A stretch of DNA of 64,000 bases from an uncultured Lachnospiraceae bacterium. GTDB taxonomy: Bacteria; Bacillota; Clostridia; Lachnospirales; Lachnospiraceae. Each line of letters begins with the position of its first letter. The first letter of the stretch is position 1. The stretch spans positions 62,001 to 126,000 of the forward strand of contig CAJTUC010000002.1 in NCBI GenBank assembly GCA_910579395.1, in the 5' to 3' direction. The translations under genes were made by a program, and so were the position numbers. Shown here one piece after another: positions 8,301 through 14,950 of the stretch. The notes under the pieces are model-generated. The model ran no database searches. It worked only from the letters and a program-made list of their open reading frames with translations, and was not told the DNA's origin.

Positions 8301-8401
8301 GTGTGAGAAAGGTTCGCAACGCGAACCGTAAAAGTTCTTAGCGAAACGCCCATTGGCGCCACACCGTCAGGTGTGTTGGCCTTTAGAACTTCTCTTCACA
8401 C
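8301..8401. repeat. Structured palindromic spacer upstream of the response regulator
   Basis: Outer arms GTGTGAGAA (8301-8309) and TTCTCTTCACAC (8390-8401) enclose a GGTTCGC/GCGAACC hairpin (8311-8327), an AAGTTCT/AGAACTT pair and an ACACC/GGTGT hairpin, giving a branched fold. It directly abuts the target duplication of MITE copy 2. It encodes no convincing protein; function unknown. Confidence 0.45.
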
Positions 8402-8415
8402 TACTATATCATAAA

Positions 8416-8625
8416 TTAGGTAATTGCGAAACGCATGATTCCAAGATAGCAGTTGTGCAAAATAGACAAATCGCAAGCAGGGTGCTATGTCGCCGCCGGT
8501 GTTTAGACGCCGTATTTTGGCGTCATATGCACCGTTGCGAGCGACAACGCAGCGAAAGCGTGCCCTGCGGTGATTGTCTATTTTGTACAACGGAGCCTTC
8601 GAAAACATCGTTTCGCAATTGCTTA
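8416..8625 (-). mobile_element. MITE-like element, copy 2 (210 bp), inverted relative to copy 1
   Basis: The left end is TTAGGTAATTGCGAAAC (8416-8432); the right end is the slightly diverged GTTTCGCAATTGCTTA (8610-8625). A 12-bp direct repeat CTATATCATAAA flanks it exactly (8404-8415 and 8626-8637). Its interior matches the reverse complement of copy 1 over nearly the full length. Short reading frames on both copies look alike only because the element is repeated; no ribosome site supports them. Confidence 0.87.
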
Positions 8626-8689
8626 CTATATCATAAAGCCTGCTAAAGAGCATCTCTAAACCTCTATTTAAAAAATCTTATAATGTGTA

Positions 8690-8718
8690 TTGACAAGTGA
8701 TATATACTGTTATATACT
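8690..8718 (+). promoter_or_regulatory. SigA-type promoter and possible operator for the GntR/ABC operon
   Basis: TTGACA (8690-8695), 17 bp spacer, TATACT (8713-8718). The decamer TATATACTGT is directly repeated at 8701-8710 and 8711-8720, covering the spacer and -10, a plausible binding site for the autoregulatory GntR protein just downstream. Confidence 0.75.
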
Positions 8719-8777
8719 GTTTATCATAAAATAATAGAAAGATAAAGTAACAGAAAGGATGAAGGAAAAGTGTCCAT

Positions 8778-9146
8778 ATGAACATCATAATAAGTAACTC
8801 ATCGATGGTACCGATTTATGAACAGATTACAGGACAGATCAAGGCAATGATCATGGACGGACGGCTGTTGGAGGAAACGCCGCTGCCTTCGGTCAGGTCT
8901 CTGTCCGGCGATTTGAAGATCAGCGCACTGACGGTCAAAAAAGCTTACGATTCTCTGGAAGAGGACGGTTTTATCGTTACGGTGCATGGAAAAGGAAGCT
9001 TTGTCGCGCGAGGCAACCAGAATCTCCTGCAGGAAGAAAAAAGAAAAGAAGTAGAAGCCGAACTGGAAAAGGCCATTCAGGACGGACGTAAATGCGGCAT
9101 GAGCGATGCCGAAATCAGGGAGTTATTTGACCTGATCATAGTGTGA
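8778..9146 (+). CDS. GntR-family regulator, YtrA subfamily
   Basis: A 122-residue DNA-binding repressor. The N-terminal winged helix runs from about 10 to 75 (PIYEQITGQIKAMI, LPSVRSLSGDL, KKAYDSLEEDGF, HGKGSFVA). The short C-terminal helical tail of about 45 residues is typical of the YtrA subfamily, which lacks a ligand-binding domain. Members usually repress their own operon, which encodes an ABC-2 exporter, as here. The ATG at 8778 is used, with AAGGA upstream at a rather long spacing. Confidence 0.9.
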   Translation: MNIIISNSSMVPIYEQITGQIKAMIMDGRLLEETPLPSVRSLSGDLKISALTVKKAYDSLEEDGFIVTVHGKGSFVARGNQNLLQEEKRKEVEAELEKAIQDGRKCGMSDAEIRELFDLIIV

Positions 9147-9248
9147 GAAGTACTTATAAGACTCATGCCAAAGGACATTTCGCCAAGAAGTACTAAGTCT
9201 CACACTGGAGAATGCCTAAAAAGCGGCATTCTCATTCGAAAGAATGCC
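9142..9248 (+). promoter_or_regulatory. Intercistronic hairpins with mutually exclusive pairing
   Basis: Between the regulator and ABC ATPase genes, AGTGTGAGA pairs with TCTCACACT. Then GAGAATGCC (9208-9216), GGCATTCTC (9225-9233) and AGAATGCC (9241-9248) form a set in which the middle segment can pair with either neighbour. No U-run follows either hairpin, so this is not a standard terminator; mRNA processing or stability control is possible. Confidence 0.45.
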
Positions 9249-9295
9249 CAAAATACGGGGATTCTTCCAATAAAATTAAAATGAGGAGAATAACA

Positions 9296-10150
9296 ATGCT
9301 ATTACGACTGGAAAACGTACAGAAACAATATAAAGATTTCTGCCTGAATTGTTCTTTGCAGGTAGAAGAGGGTTGTATCACAGGAATCATCGGCGCAAAC
9401 GGAGCCGGCAAGAGCACGACCTTCAATGCAATTCTCGGATTGATTGAAACAGACGGCGGCATGATTGAAATTTTCGGTAAAGACAGCCGGAAAATAACGG
9501 TTTCGGATAAACAACAAATCGGTGTCGTCCTTGCGGAAAGCACCTTCACCGATATTCTTACCATTCAGGATATCCTTCCCGTTATGGAAGCGATGTATCC
9601 CGCTTTTGAGAGAGAGAACTTTCTCCGAAAATGCGGACAGTATGATTTACCGCTGAAAAAACCGATCAAGGATTTTTCCACCGGTATGAAGGCCAAATTC
9701 AAGCTGCTCCTCGCCATGAGCTACGGGGCGAAGCTTCTCATACTGGACGAACCCACATCCGGCCTGGACGCCGTTGTCAGAAGCGATCTGCTGGATGAGA
9801 TGCGGGAATATATGAAACAGGACGGCAGAGCCATTCTCGTCAGCTCTCATATTTCCACCGACCTGGAAGGACTGTGCGACGACTTATATTTCATACAGAA
9901 CGGTGAAGTCCTCTTTCACGAAGATACGGATGTCATTCTTTCGGACTATGCGGTTTTAAAGGTAAACGATGAGCAATACCGCTCAATGGATAAGAACTAT
10001 ATCACTTACGAAATGAAAGAAGCTTTCGGCTATAAACTTCTGACAAAAGAAAAACAGTTCTATCTGGATAATTATCCGGGAATTGTTGCAGAAAAAGGAA
10101 GTATTGACGAAATTATGCTGATGATCACAAAAGGGGGATTATTACAATGA
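9296..10150 (+). CDS. ABC-2 exporter ATPase (YtrB-like)
   Basis: About 284 residues. Walker A GANGAGKST, Q-loop region VVLAESTFTD, signature FSTGMKAKFKLLL, Walker B LLILDEPTSGLD and switch His in SSHIS mark an ABC-2-type ATPase; the C-terminal 80 residues are the variable domain typical of single-subunit exporter ATPases. The start at 9296 is decided by GAGGAG seven bases upstream. It overlaps the permease start by four bases (ATGA). With the YtrA-like regulator it forms a regulator-ATPase-permease operon of the type induced by cell-wall antibiotics; substrate unknown. Confidence 0.92.
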   Translation: MLLRLENVQKQYKDFCLNCSLQVEEGCITGIIGANGAGKSTTFNAILGLIETDGGMIEIFGKDSRKITVSDKQQIGVVLAESTFTDILTIQDILPVMEAMYPAFERENFLRKCGQYDLPLKKPIKDFSTGMKAKFKLLLAMSYGAKLLILDEPTSGLDAVVRSDLLDEMREYMKQDGRAILVSSHISTDLEGLCDDLYFIQNGEVLFHEDTDVILSDYAVLKVNDEQYRSMDKNYITYEMKEAFGYKLLTKEKQFYLDNYPGIVAEKGSIDEIMLMITKGGLLQ

Positions 10151-10809
10151 AGGGATTATTAATCAGAGATTATAAAATCATACTGCATAACAAAAAAATG
10201 TTTGTCATTCTTTTAATCGTACAGATGCTGGCTCTGCAGAACTATAATGGATACAGTTTTCTGATCGGGTATACGGTGATGATATTTGTACTGCTGATCC
10301 TAAATACGATAACGATGGACGAATACTACAAAGGCATTCCTTTCCTCATGACGATGCCGATCAGGCGGGAAACCTATGTAACAGAAAAATACGTTCTTAT
10401 GCTGGGTTTCAGTTTTCTGGGCGCCATGCTCAGTACGGCGCTCGTTATCCTGCTTCACCGCGGAATAATGCGGGAAATTTTACTGGAAAGCATTCTCATT
10501 TATGTTATTCTCGCCCTGTTCCAGCTGTTCATGCTGCCGATACAATTAAAATTCGGCGGTGAAAAAGGAAGAATCGTATTGATAGGACTTCTTTCATGTA
10601 TTACGGTCATCGCCACTTCCCTTAACACGATTCTGCCCAGTGCTTTCGGAATGCAGGGCATGATTGGAAATCTGATGCGGAATATGCTCACAGGCTTTCT
10701 TTCCCTGCCATCCGGAATGATGGTATTCATTCTTCTGTTGGTGTTCATTGCCTGCCTTACGATTTCATATTGTATCAGTCTGCAGGTCATGCGGAAGAAA
10801 GAATTTTAA
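10147..10809 (+). CDS. ABC-2 transporter permease
   Basis: A 220-residue integral membrane protein with about six hydrophobic helices (first about 15-45, last about 190-212) and no large loops. The segment TMPIRRETYVTEKY after the second helix resembles the coupling region of the ABC-2 permease family paired with YtrB-like ATPases. It is translated by ATGA coupling with the ATPase and followed by a strong hairpin terminator. It is the last gene of the operon. Confidence 0.85.
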   Translation: MKGLLIRDYKIILHNKKMFVILLIVQMLALQNYNGYSFLIGYTVMIFVLLILNTITMDEYYKGIPFLMTMPIRRETYVTEKYVLMLGFSFLGAMLSTALVILLHRGIMREILLESILIYVILALFQLFMLPIQLKFGGEKGRIVLIGLLSCITVIATSLNTILPSAFGMQGMIGNLMRNMLTGFLSLPSGMMVFILLLVFIACLTISYCISLQVMRKKEF

Positions 10810-10825
10810 GAACAGGCACATTTAT

Positions 10826-10866
10826 GGAAAGGCGTATGGAACAGCGATGAACCATACGCCTTTCGA
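10826..10866 (+). terminator. Intrinsic terminator of the YtrA-type operon
   Basis: AAAGGCGTATGG (10828-10839) pairs with CCATACGCCTTT (10852-10863), loop of 12 bases. The T-run is short. Confidence 0.7.
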
Positions 10867-10886
10867 TGTCCAACAATGAGAAATTC

Positions 10887-10915
10887 TTGAAAAAACGAGT
10901 AACCAATGCTACACT
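10887..10915 (+). promoter_or_regulatory. Probable pgi promoter
   Basis: TTGAAA (10887-10892), 17 bp spacer, TACACT (10910-10915). It lies about 150 bp upstream of pgi; the predicted transcript would begin just before the large palindrome at 10921. Confidence 0.6.
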
Positions 10916-10920
10916 AGTCT

Positions 10921-11023
10921 TATAGTAAATGGCATAACAAATTTCTGCTTCCGGCTCTTGCCAAAGTCATATATGAAAGCTCTTGCAAGGCCGAAAGCGA
11001 AATTTTTAATGTCATTAACTATA
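10921..11023 (+). repeat. Long imperfect palindrome in the pgi leader
   Basis: The arms begin TATAGTAAATGGCAT and end AATGTCATTAACTATA; inner parts pair AAATTTC-GCTT-GGC-CTTGC with its complement, with a few mismatches, over about 40 bases per arm. It would be transcribed from the promoter just upstream and form a large leader hairpin; it may instead be a decayed MITE. Confidence 0.6.
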
Positions 11024-11059
11024 ACAAAAAAACAACTCTAGGAAAAGGAGAGATGGAAG

Positions 11060-12406
11060 ATGAGCAAAATAACATTTGATTACTCCAAAGCCGCTTCTTT
11101 TGTAAAAGACAATGAAGTGGAATCCATGAAAAAACTGGCTTTGGATGCAAAAGAAGTGCTTGTAGGAAAGACTGGCGCAGGAAACGATTTTCTGGGATGG
11201 ATTGATCTCCCGGTCAATTACGATAAGGAAGAATTTGCAAGAATTAAGAAAGCAGCAGAAAAAATTCAGAGCGACTCGGAAGTACTCTTAGTCATCGGCA
11301 TCGGCGGCTCCTATCTGGGTGCAAGAGCGGCAATCGAATTTTTAAGACACAGCTTCTATAATGTAGTGGACAAGTCCATCAGAAAAACACCGGAAATTTA
11401 TTTTGTCGGAAATTCTATCAGCTCCACCTATATTAAACATTTGATCGATGTTATCGGCGACAGAGATTTTTCCATCAACATGATTTCCAAATCCGGCACG
11501 ACGACGGAACCGGCGATTGCTTTCCGCGTGTTCAAGGAAATGGCTGAAAAGAAATACGGCAAAGAGGGTGCGGCTAAGAGAATCTATGCAACGACCGATA
11601 AAGCAAGGGGTTCCCTGAAAAATCTCGCGACGGAAGAGGGATATGAGTCCTTTGTCGTTCCGGATGATGTAGGCGGACGTTTCTCCGTTCTTACAGCAGT
11701 CGGCCTGCTGCCAATCGCTGTATCCGGCGCAGATATCGACAAATTAATGGAAGGCGCGGCAGAAGGCAGAAAAATGGCTCTGGAAGCTCCTTTTGAAGAG
11801 AATGATTCCTTACAATATGCGGCTCTTCGGAATATTCTGTTAAGAAAAGGCAAGAACGTCGAGATTCTTGCTAACTACGAGCCGAGTGTTCACTATGTTT
11901 CCGAATGGTGGAAACAGCTGTACGGCGAATCCGAAGGAAAAGACCAGAAAGGTATTTTCCCGGCAAGCGTAGACCTGACGACTGATTTGCATTCTATGGG
12001 ACAGTTCATTCAGGACGGCGCAAGAATCATGTTCGAAACCGTTCTGAACATCGAAACGAGCAGAGAAGAGATTTTGATCGGTGAAGAACCCGTCGATTTG
12101 GACGGCCTGAACTATCTGGCCGGCAAGAGCGTAGATTTCGTAAACAAAAGCGCGATGAACGGAACAATCCTTGCACACACCGACGGACAGGTTCCGAACT
12201 TTATCGTCAATATTCCGGAAGTAAACGAATTCTATCTGGGCGAATTGTTCTATTTCTTTGAATTTGCCTGTGGTGTCAGCGGTTATTTACTGGGTGTGAA
12301 TCCTTTCAACCAGCCTGGCGTTGAAGGCTACAAGAAGAATATGTTCGCATTACTTGGTAAACCAGGTTATGAAGCCCAAAGAGAAGAGCTTCTGAAGAGA
12401 TTATAG
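11060..12406 (+). CDS. pgi: Glucose-6-phosphate isomerase
   Basis: A cytoplasmic glycolytic enzyme that interconverts glucose-6-phosphate and fructose-6-phosphate. 448 residues, the usual length of the short Firmicutes form. Seen: phosphate-binding GIGGSYLGARA (about 80-90), SKSGTTTEPAIAF (about 143), VGGRFSVLTAVGLLP, and the C-terminal Gln-Pro-Gly-Val-Glu segment NQPGVEGYKKNMF. The ribosome site is AAAGGAGAG; a decoy ATG lies nine bases before the chosen ATG, out of frame. It is monocistronic with its own promoter, structured leader and downstream hairpin. Confidence 0.97.
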   Translation: MSKITFDYSKAASFVKDNEVESMKKLALDAKEVLVGKTGAGNDFLGWIDLPVNYDKEEFARIKKAAEKIQSDSEVLLVIGIGGSYLGARAAIEFLRHSFYNVVDKSIRKTPEIYFVGNSISSTYIKHLIDVIGDRDFSINMISKSGTTTEPAIAFRVFKEMAEKKYGKEGAAKRIYATTDKARGSLKNLATEEGYESFVVPDDVGGRFSVLTAVGLLPIAVSGADIDKLMEGAAEGRKMALEAPFEENDSLQYAALRNILLRKGKNVEILANYEPSVHYVSEWWKQLYGESEGKDQKGIFPASVDLTTDLHSMGQFIQDGARIMFETVLNIETSREEILIGEEPVDLDGLNYLAGKSVDFVNKSAMNGTILAHTDGQVPNFIVNIPEVNEFYLGELFYFFEFACGVSGYLLGVNPFNQPGVEGYKKNMFALLGKPGYEAQREELLKRL

Positions 12407-12411
12407 CCCCA

Positions 12412-12460
12412 TTGAAATCCACCAGATTTTCTTCAAATTTGGTGGATTTCAAATATTTGA
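12412..12460 (+). terminator. Hairpin after pgi (probable terminator)
   Basis: TTGAAATCCACCA (12412-12424) pairs perfectly with TGGTGGATTTCAA (12440-12452). The following tract is A/T-rich but lacks a clean T-run. Confidence 0.6.
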
Positions 12461-12486
12461 CGATATTTTTGACAAAGAGGTACGAA

Positions 12487-12558
12487 GGTTGAAAGAACTG
12501 CAGTCTTTCAACCGCAAGTTTGTGCCTGATGGCCCAAACCCGCAGGCTGAGGAAAGGC
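12487..12558 (+). promoter_or_regulatory. Two-hairpin leader element before the PilZ gene
   Basis: GGTTGAAAG/CTTTCAACC hairpin (12487-12513), then GTTTGTGCCTG and GGCCCAAA, a GCCTG/CAGGC pair, the core CAGGCTGAG (12543-12551), and AAAGG beside the start. It belongs to the dispersed leader family also seen upstream of genes at 24477, 25660, 28839, 30789, 33386, 34406, 42690 and 51699. Confidence 0.6.
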
Positions 12559-13152
12559 ATGGTTATAAAGATGAATGAGGGGGAACTTAAAAATCGAAGG
12601 ATCATCATCAAAAATACTGAAAATGACCAGGTCATTGCGGATACCCGGATTATCCGGTATAACAGTTCATCCAATTCCGTTATGATCAGTGCAGCCAGTC
12701 TTTTAGAAAAAAAATTTTATAACATTTCCGCATTTATTTTTTCAGAAAACAGTCTATATGAATCCTATGGTACGATCCGGGGAACCGTTACCGGAAATGA
12801 AATCGAAGTCTTTCTTGGAAAAAGCAGGGAAAAAGAAGACCGTGCCAAGACCAGATATCCGATTTCCGTAGAAGGAAACGTCAAGGGAATCTATATTGAC
12901 GATAAAGAAATTTCACTTCATCGGGGCATTCATATCGAAACGATCAACATGAGCGCAAATGGCATTCTGATCAAAGCGGACGCCGGAAGTTTTGATACGG
13001 GAGAAATGTTCACATTGGTTCTGGAGATGGGAAAAGACACGCTGGAGCTGCAATGCGAAGTTGTAAGAATACAGAGCGGCAAAGAACTGCTCGAAGAATA
13101 TGGCTGCAGAATCGATGAAATCAAGGTACTGCAGGGAAAGGAACAGAAATAA
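12559..13152 (+). CDS. PilZ-domain c-di-GMP-binding protein
   Basis: 197 residues. The C-terminal half is a PilZ domain: the c-di-GMP-binding RxxxR is R95-AKT-R99, and the NxSxxG motif is N130-MSAN-G135, followed by a CxV strand and YGCRI. The N-terminal 90 residues form a beta-rich YcgR-N-like module. The stop codon abuts the ATG of the HD-GYP gene, so the two are cotranscribed and probably form one c-di-GMP pathway: degradation by HD-GYP, response by PilZ. Start: ATG 12559 has AGGA five bases upstream; the in-frame ATG at 12571 (MNEGEL) is the alternative. Confidence 0.88.
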   Translation: MVIKMNEGELKNRRIIIKNTENDQVIADTRIIRYNSSSNSVMISAASLLEKKFYNISAFIFSENSLYESYGTIRGTVTGNEIEVFLGKSREKEDRAKTRYPISVEGNVKGIYIDDKEISLHRGIHIETINMSANGILIKADAGSFDTGEMFTLVLEMGKDTLELQCEVVRIQSGKELLEEYGCRIDEIKVLQGKEQK

Positions 13153-14238
13153 ATGGATTCCGAACGACTGATGCCTCTTCCAATCGAATATTTATGGGAT
13201 GGTCATGTATTAAAAAATGATATTTTCAATCATACAGGCGCCGTTATGCTGCTGCCCAAAGGGGAAACCATTACCCGGCCCAAGCTGAACCGGCTTTTGC
13301 AGTTTTACGGAAAAGACAAATATATCATGGTACATGAGGACACTTATCTGGAAATTATGTCGGATGATCATGCACCTCTTAAAGCGCGTCAGGAAATGAC
13401 GGAACAATACATGGGCTACACCAAACTGCACCGGAATATCGGAAGCATTTTTCAGGCCCCTGATCTCGATTTCCAGTTAAGCAGCGCGCAAATGGACCCC
13501 TTAGTTGAGGCAATCTCAGAAAAACTTGTCCAATTCGATCCGATCATGATTTTTTCCTGTATTAATTTTCCACGTCCGATGGATGAAGGGCTGCAGCGCC
13601 ATTCGCTGAATGTCGCGCTCCTGAACGGTATTCAGGCGGAATGGCTGAAGCTCACGCCGGAAGATGTCAAAATATTTACGCTGGCCGGCCTGCTGCACGA
13701 TATCGGTAAGACAATGATACCGGAAGAAATTCTGAACGCGCCGCGCAAACTGACAGATGAAGAATTAAAGGTCATGCGGATGCACCCTCTTTATTCGGAC
13801 AGACTGCTCGGCGATAAGTTCGGCAGCAGCGTCAGACTGGCCGCCAGACATCATCATGAAAAGCTGAACGGCAAAGGCTATCCTGATGGCATCCAGGGCG
13901 AAGAAATAGACCTGTGCGCCAGAGTAACAGCAATTTCCGACATTTATGATGCCATGATATCCGCAAGAAGCTATAAAGGCGCCAGACTTCCTTTGAGTGT
14001 TCTTGATATGTTCTATAAAGAAGAATTTGACGGCCTCGACAGAGGGCTTGTCATGCGTTTTCTGAAAAACATGCGTCTGAAATATACGAATAAGCCGGTC
14101 ATTATGTCCAACGGTGAAAGAGGTATTATACGCTACATACCGCCCAACGATGCCGGTCATCCGATTGTACAGCAGGATGACGAAGTAAAGCAGGCCAACG
14201 AGGAATGGTACTGCCGGGAGATGGTAGCGGTTTATTAA
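13153..14238 (+). CDS. HD-GYP domain phosphodiesterase
   Basis: 361 residues. The C-terminal two thirds is an HD-GYP domain: H150, H182-D183 in LLHDIGKTMIPEEIL, HHH at about 233-235, GKGYPDG at 241-247, and ISDIYDAMISARSYK. All metal ligands and the GYP motif are present, so c-di-GMP hydrolysis is likely. The N-terminal 130 residues lack a recognisable sensor domain. It starts one base after the PilZ stop codon and ends before a terminator hairpin. Likely a cytoplasmic c-di-GMP hydrolase. Confidence 0.9.
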   Translation: MDSERLMPLPIEYLWDGHVLKNDIFNHTGAVMLLPKGETITRPKLNRLLQFYGKDKYIMVHEDTYLEIMSDDHAPLKARQEMTEQYMGYTKLHRNIGSIFQAPDLDFQLSSAQMDPLVEAISEKLVQFDPIMIFSCINFPRPMDEGLQRHSLNVALLNGIQAEWLKLTPEDVKIFTLAGLLHDIGKTMIPEEILNAPRKLTDEELKVMRMHPLYSDRLLGDKFGSSVRLAARHHHEKLNGKGYPDGIQGEEIDLCARVTAISDIYDAMISARSYKGARLPLSVLDMFYKEEFDGLDRGLVMRFLKNMRLKYTNKPVIMSNGERGIIRYIPPNDAGHPIVQQDDEVKQANEEWYCREMVAVY

Positions 14239-14261
14239 GAATCATTTCAACGATTATGAAA

Positions 14262-14292
14262 TCGTCGCTTCAAAGCGGCGGTTTTTTATTTT
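14262..14292 (+). terminator. Intrinsic terminator of the PilZ/HD-GYP operon
   Basis: GTCGCTT / AAGCGGC stem with a CA loop region, followed by GGTTTTTTATTTTT. Confidence 0.75.
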
Positions 14293-14333
14293 TCTTATAA
14301 AAAATTCTCATAAAAAAATTTTACAAATTAGTA

Positions 14334-14390
14334 TTGACATAAAGGTTAGTTAGTGCTAACTTATAAATACAAAGGTTAGCTAATGCTAAC
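14334..14390 (+). promoter_or_regulatory. feo promoter with two metalloregulator-type operators
   Basis: TTGACA at 14334-14339 and a -10-like TAACTT at 14357-14362. Two 16-bp palindromes, GTTAGTTAGTGCTAAC (14345-14360) and GTTAGCTAATGCTAAC (14375-14390), are centred 30 bp apart, the first covering the promoter. The GTTAG-N6-CTAAC form resembles DtxR/IdeR-type iron boxes rather than Fur boxes; repression by an iron-loaded DtxR-family protein is inferred. Confidence 0.75.
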
Positions 14391-14435
14391 TGCTGACAGG
14401 ACAATTCCATACAAAATCATAAAGGAGATAAGCAT

Positions 14436-14645
14436 ATGCCATTATTATTAGCAAAAGTAGGAGAATCCAATCTGATTAAAAAAGTGACCGGCAAAGAGGA
14501 AACCAGATTATTTCTGGAAAAACTAGGTTTTGTGACCGGAGCCGCCATTACAGTCATCTCTTCCATCGGAGGAAATTTAATCGTTAATATTAAAGACTCG
14601 CGCGTTGCCATTGACAGGAATATGGCAAAGGGCATCTTTATTTAA
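14436..14645 (+). CDS. feoA: Ferrous iron transport protein A (first copy)
   Basis: A 69-residue SH3-like FeoA protein. Seen: ETRLFLEKLGFVTGAAITVIS, GGNLIVNIKDSRVAIDRNMA, matching the FeoA pattern of a glycine turn after the first helix and a DSRIALD-type end. It acts in the cytoplasm with FeoB. It has AAGGAG eight bases before the ATG and is the first gene of the operon, directly behind the two operators. A second FeoA gene follows, a common duplication in Clostridia. Confidence 0.92.
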   Translation: MPLLLAKVGESNLIKKVTGKEETRLFLEKLGFVTGAAITVISSIGGNLIVNIKDSRVAIDRNMAKGIFI

Positions 14646-14706
14646 AAAAGTTTTAAATAAAGTAAACTTCATTTAAAACAAAATGAGAGAGGAGCTGTGA
14701 GAAAAT

Positions 14707-14928
14707 ATGAAAACATTACGAAGCGCAAAACCGGGCGATACCGTAAAGGTGACAAAAATCAACGGTGAAGGCGCCCTGAAACGCCGTATCATGGATATGG
14801 GTGTTACAAAAGGCGTTGAAATTTATGTCAGGAAAGTAGCGCCGCTCGGCGATCCTGTGGAAGTTACGGTCAGAGGATATGAATTATCCGTCCGCAAAGC
14901 AGATGCCGAAATGATCGAAATCGCATAA
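14707..14928 (+). CDS. feoA: Ferrous iron transport protein A (second copy)
   Basis: A 73-residue FeoA family protein with the fuller classic motif set: RSAKPGDTVKVTKINGEG, RRIMDMGVTKGVEIYVRKVAPLGDPVEV, and RGYELSVRKADAEMI. It differs clearly from the first copy, so the two probably have distinct roles in opening or regulating FeoB. It is 22 bases from feoB. An AGAGGAG ribosome site sits about 12 bases before the ATG, a long spacing. Confidence 0.93.
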   Translation: MKTLRSAKPGDTVKVTKINGEGALKRRIMDMGVTKGVEIYVRKVAPLGDPVEVTVRGYELSVRKADAEMIEIA

Positions 14929-14950
14929 AATATAGAAAGGAACCAGAAAA

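Noticed and set aside
12487..12558. c-di-GMP riboswitch before the PilZ/HD-GYP genes
   Set aside because: GGCCCAAAC is reminiscent of class I, but the three-way junction and the rest of the conserved core are absent, and the same sequence precedes a MATE gene.
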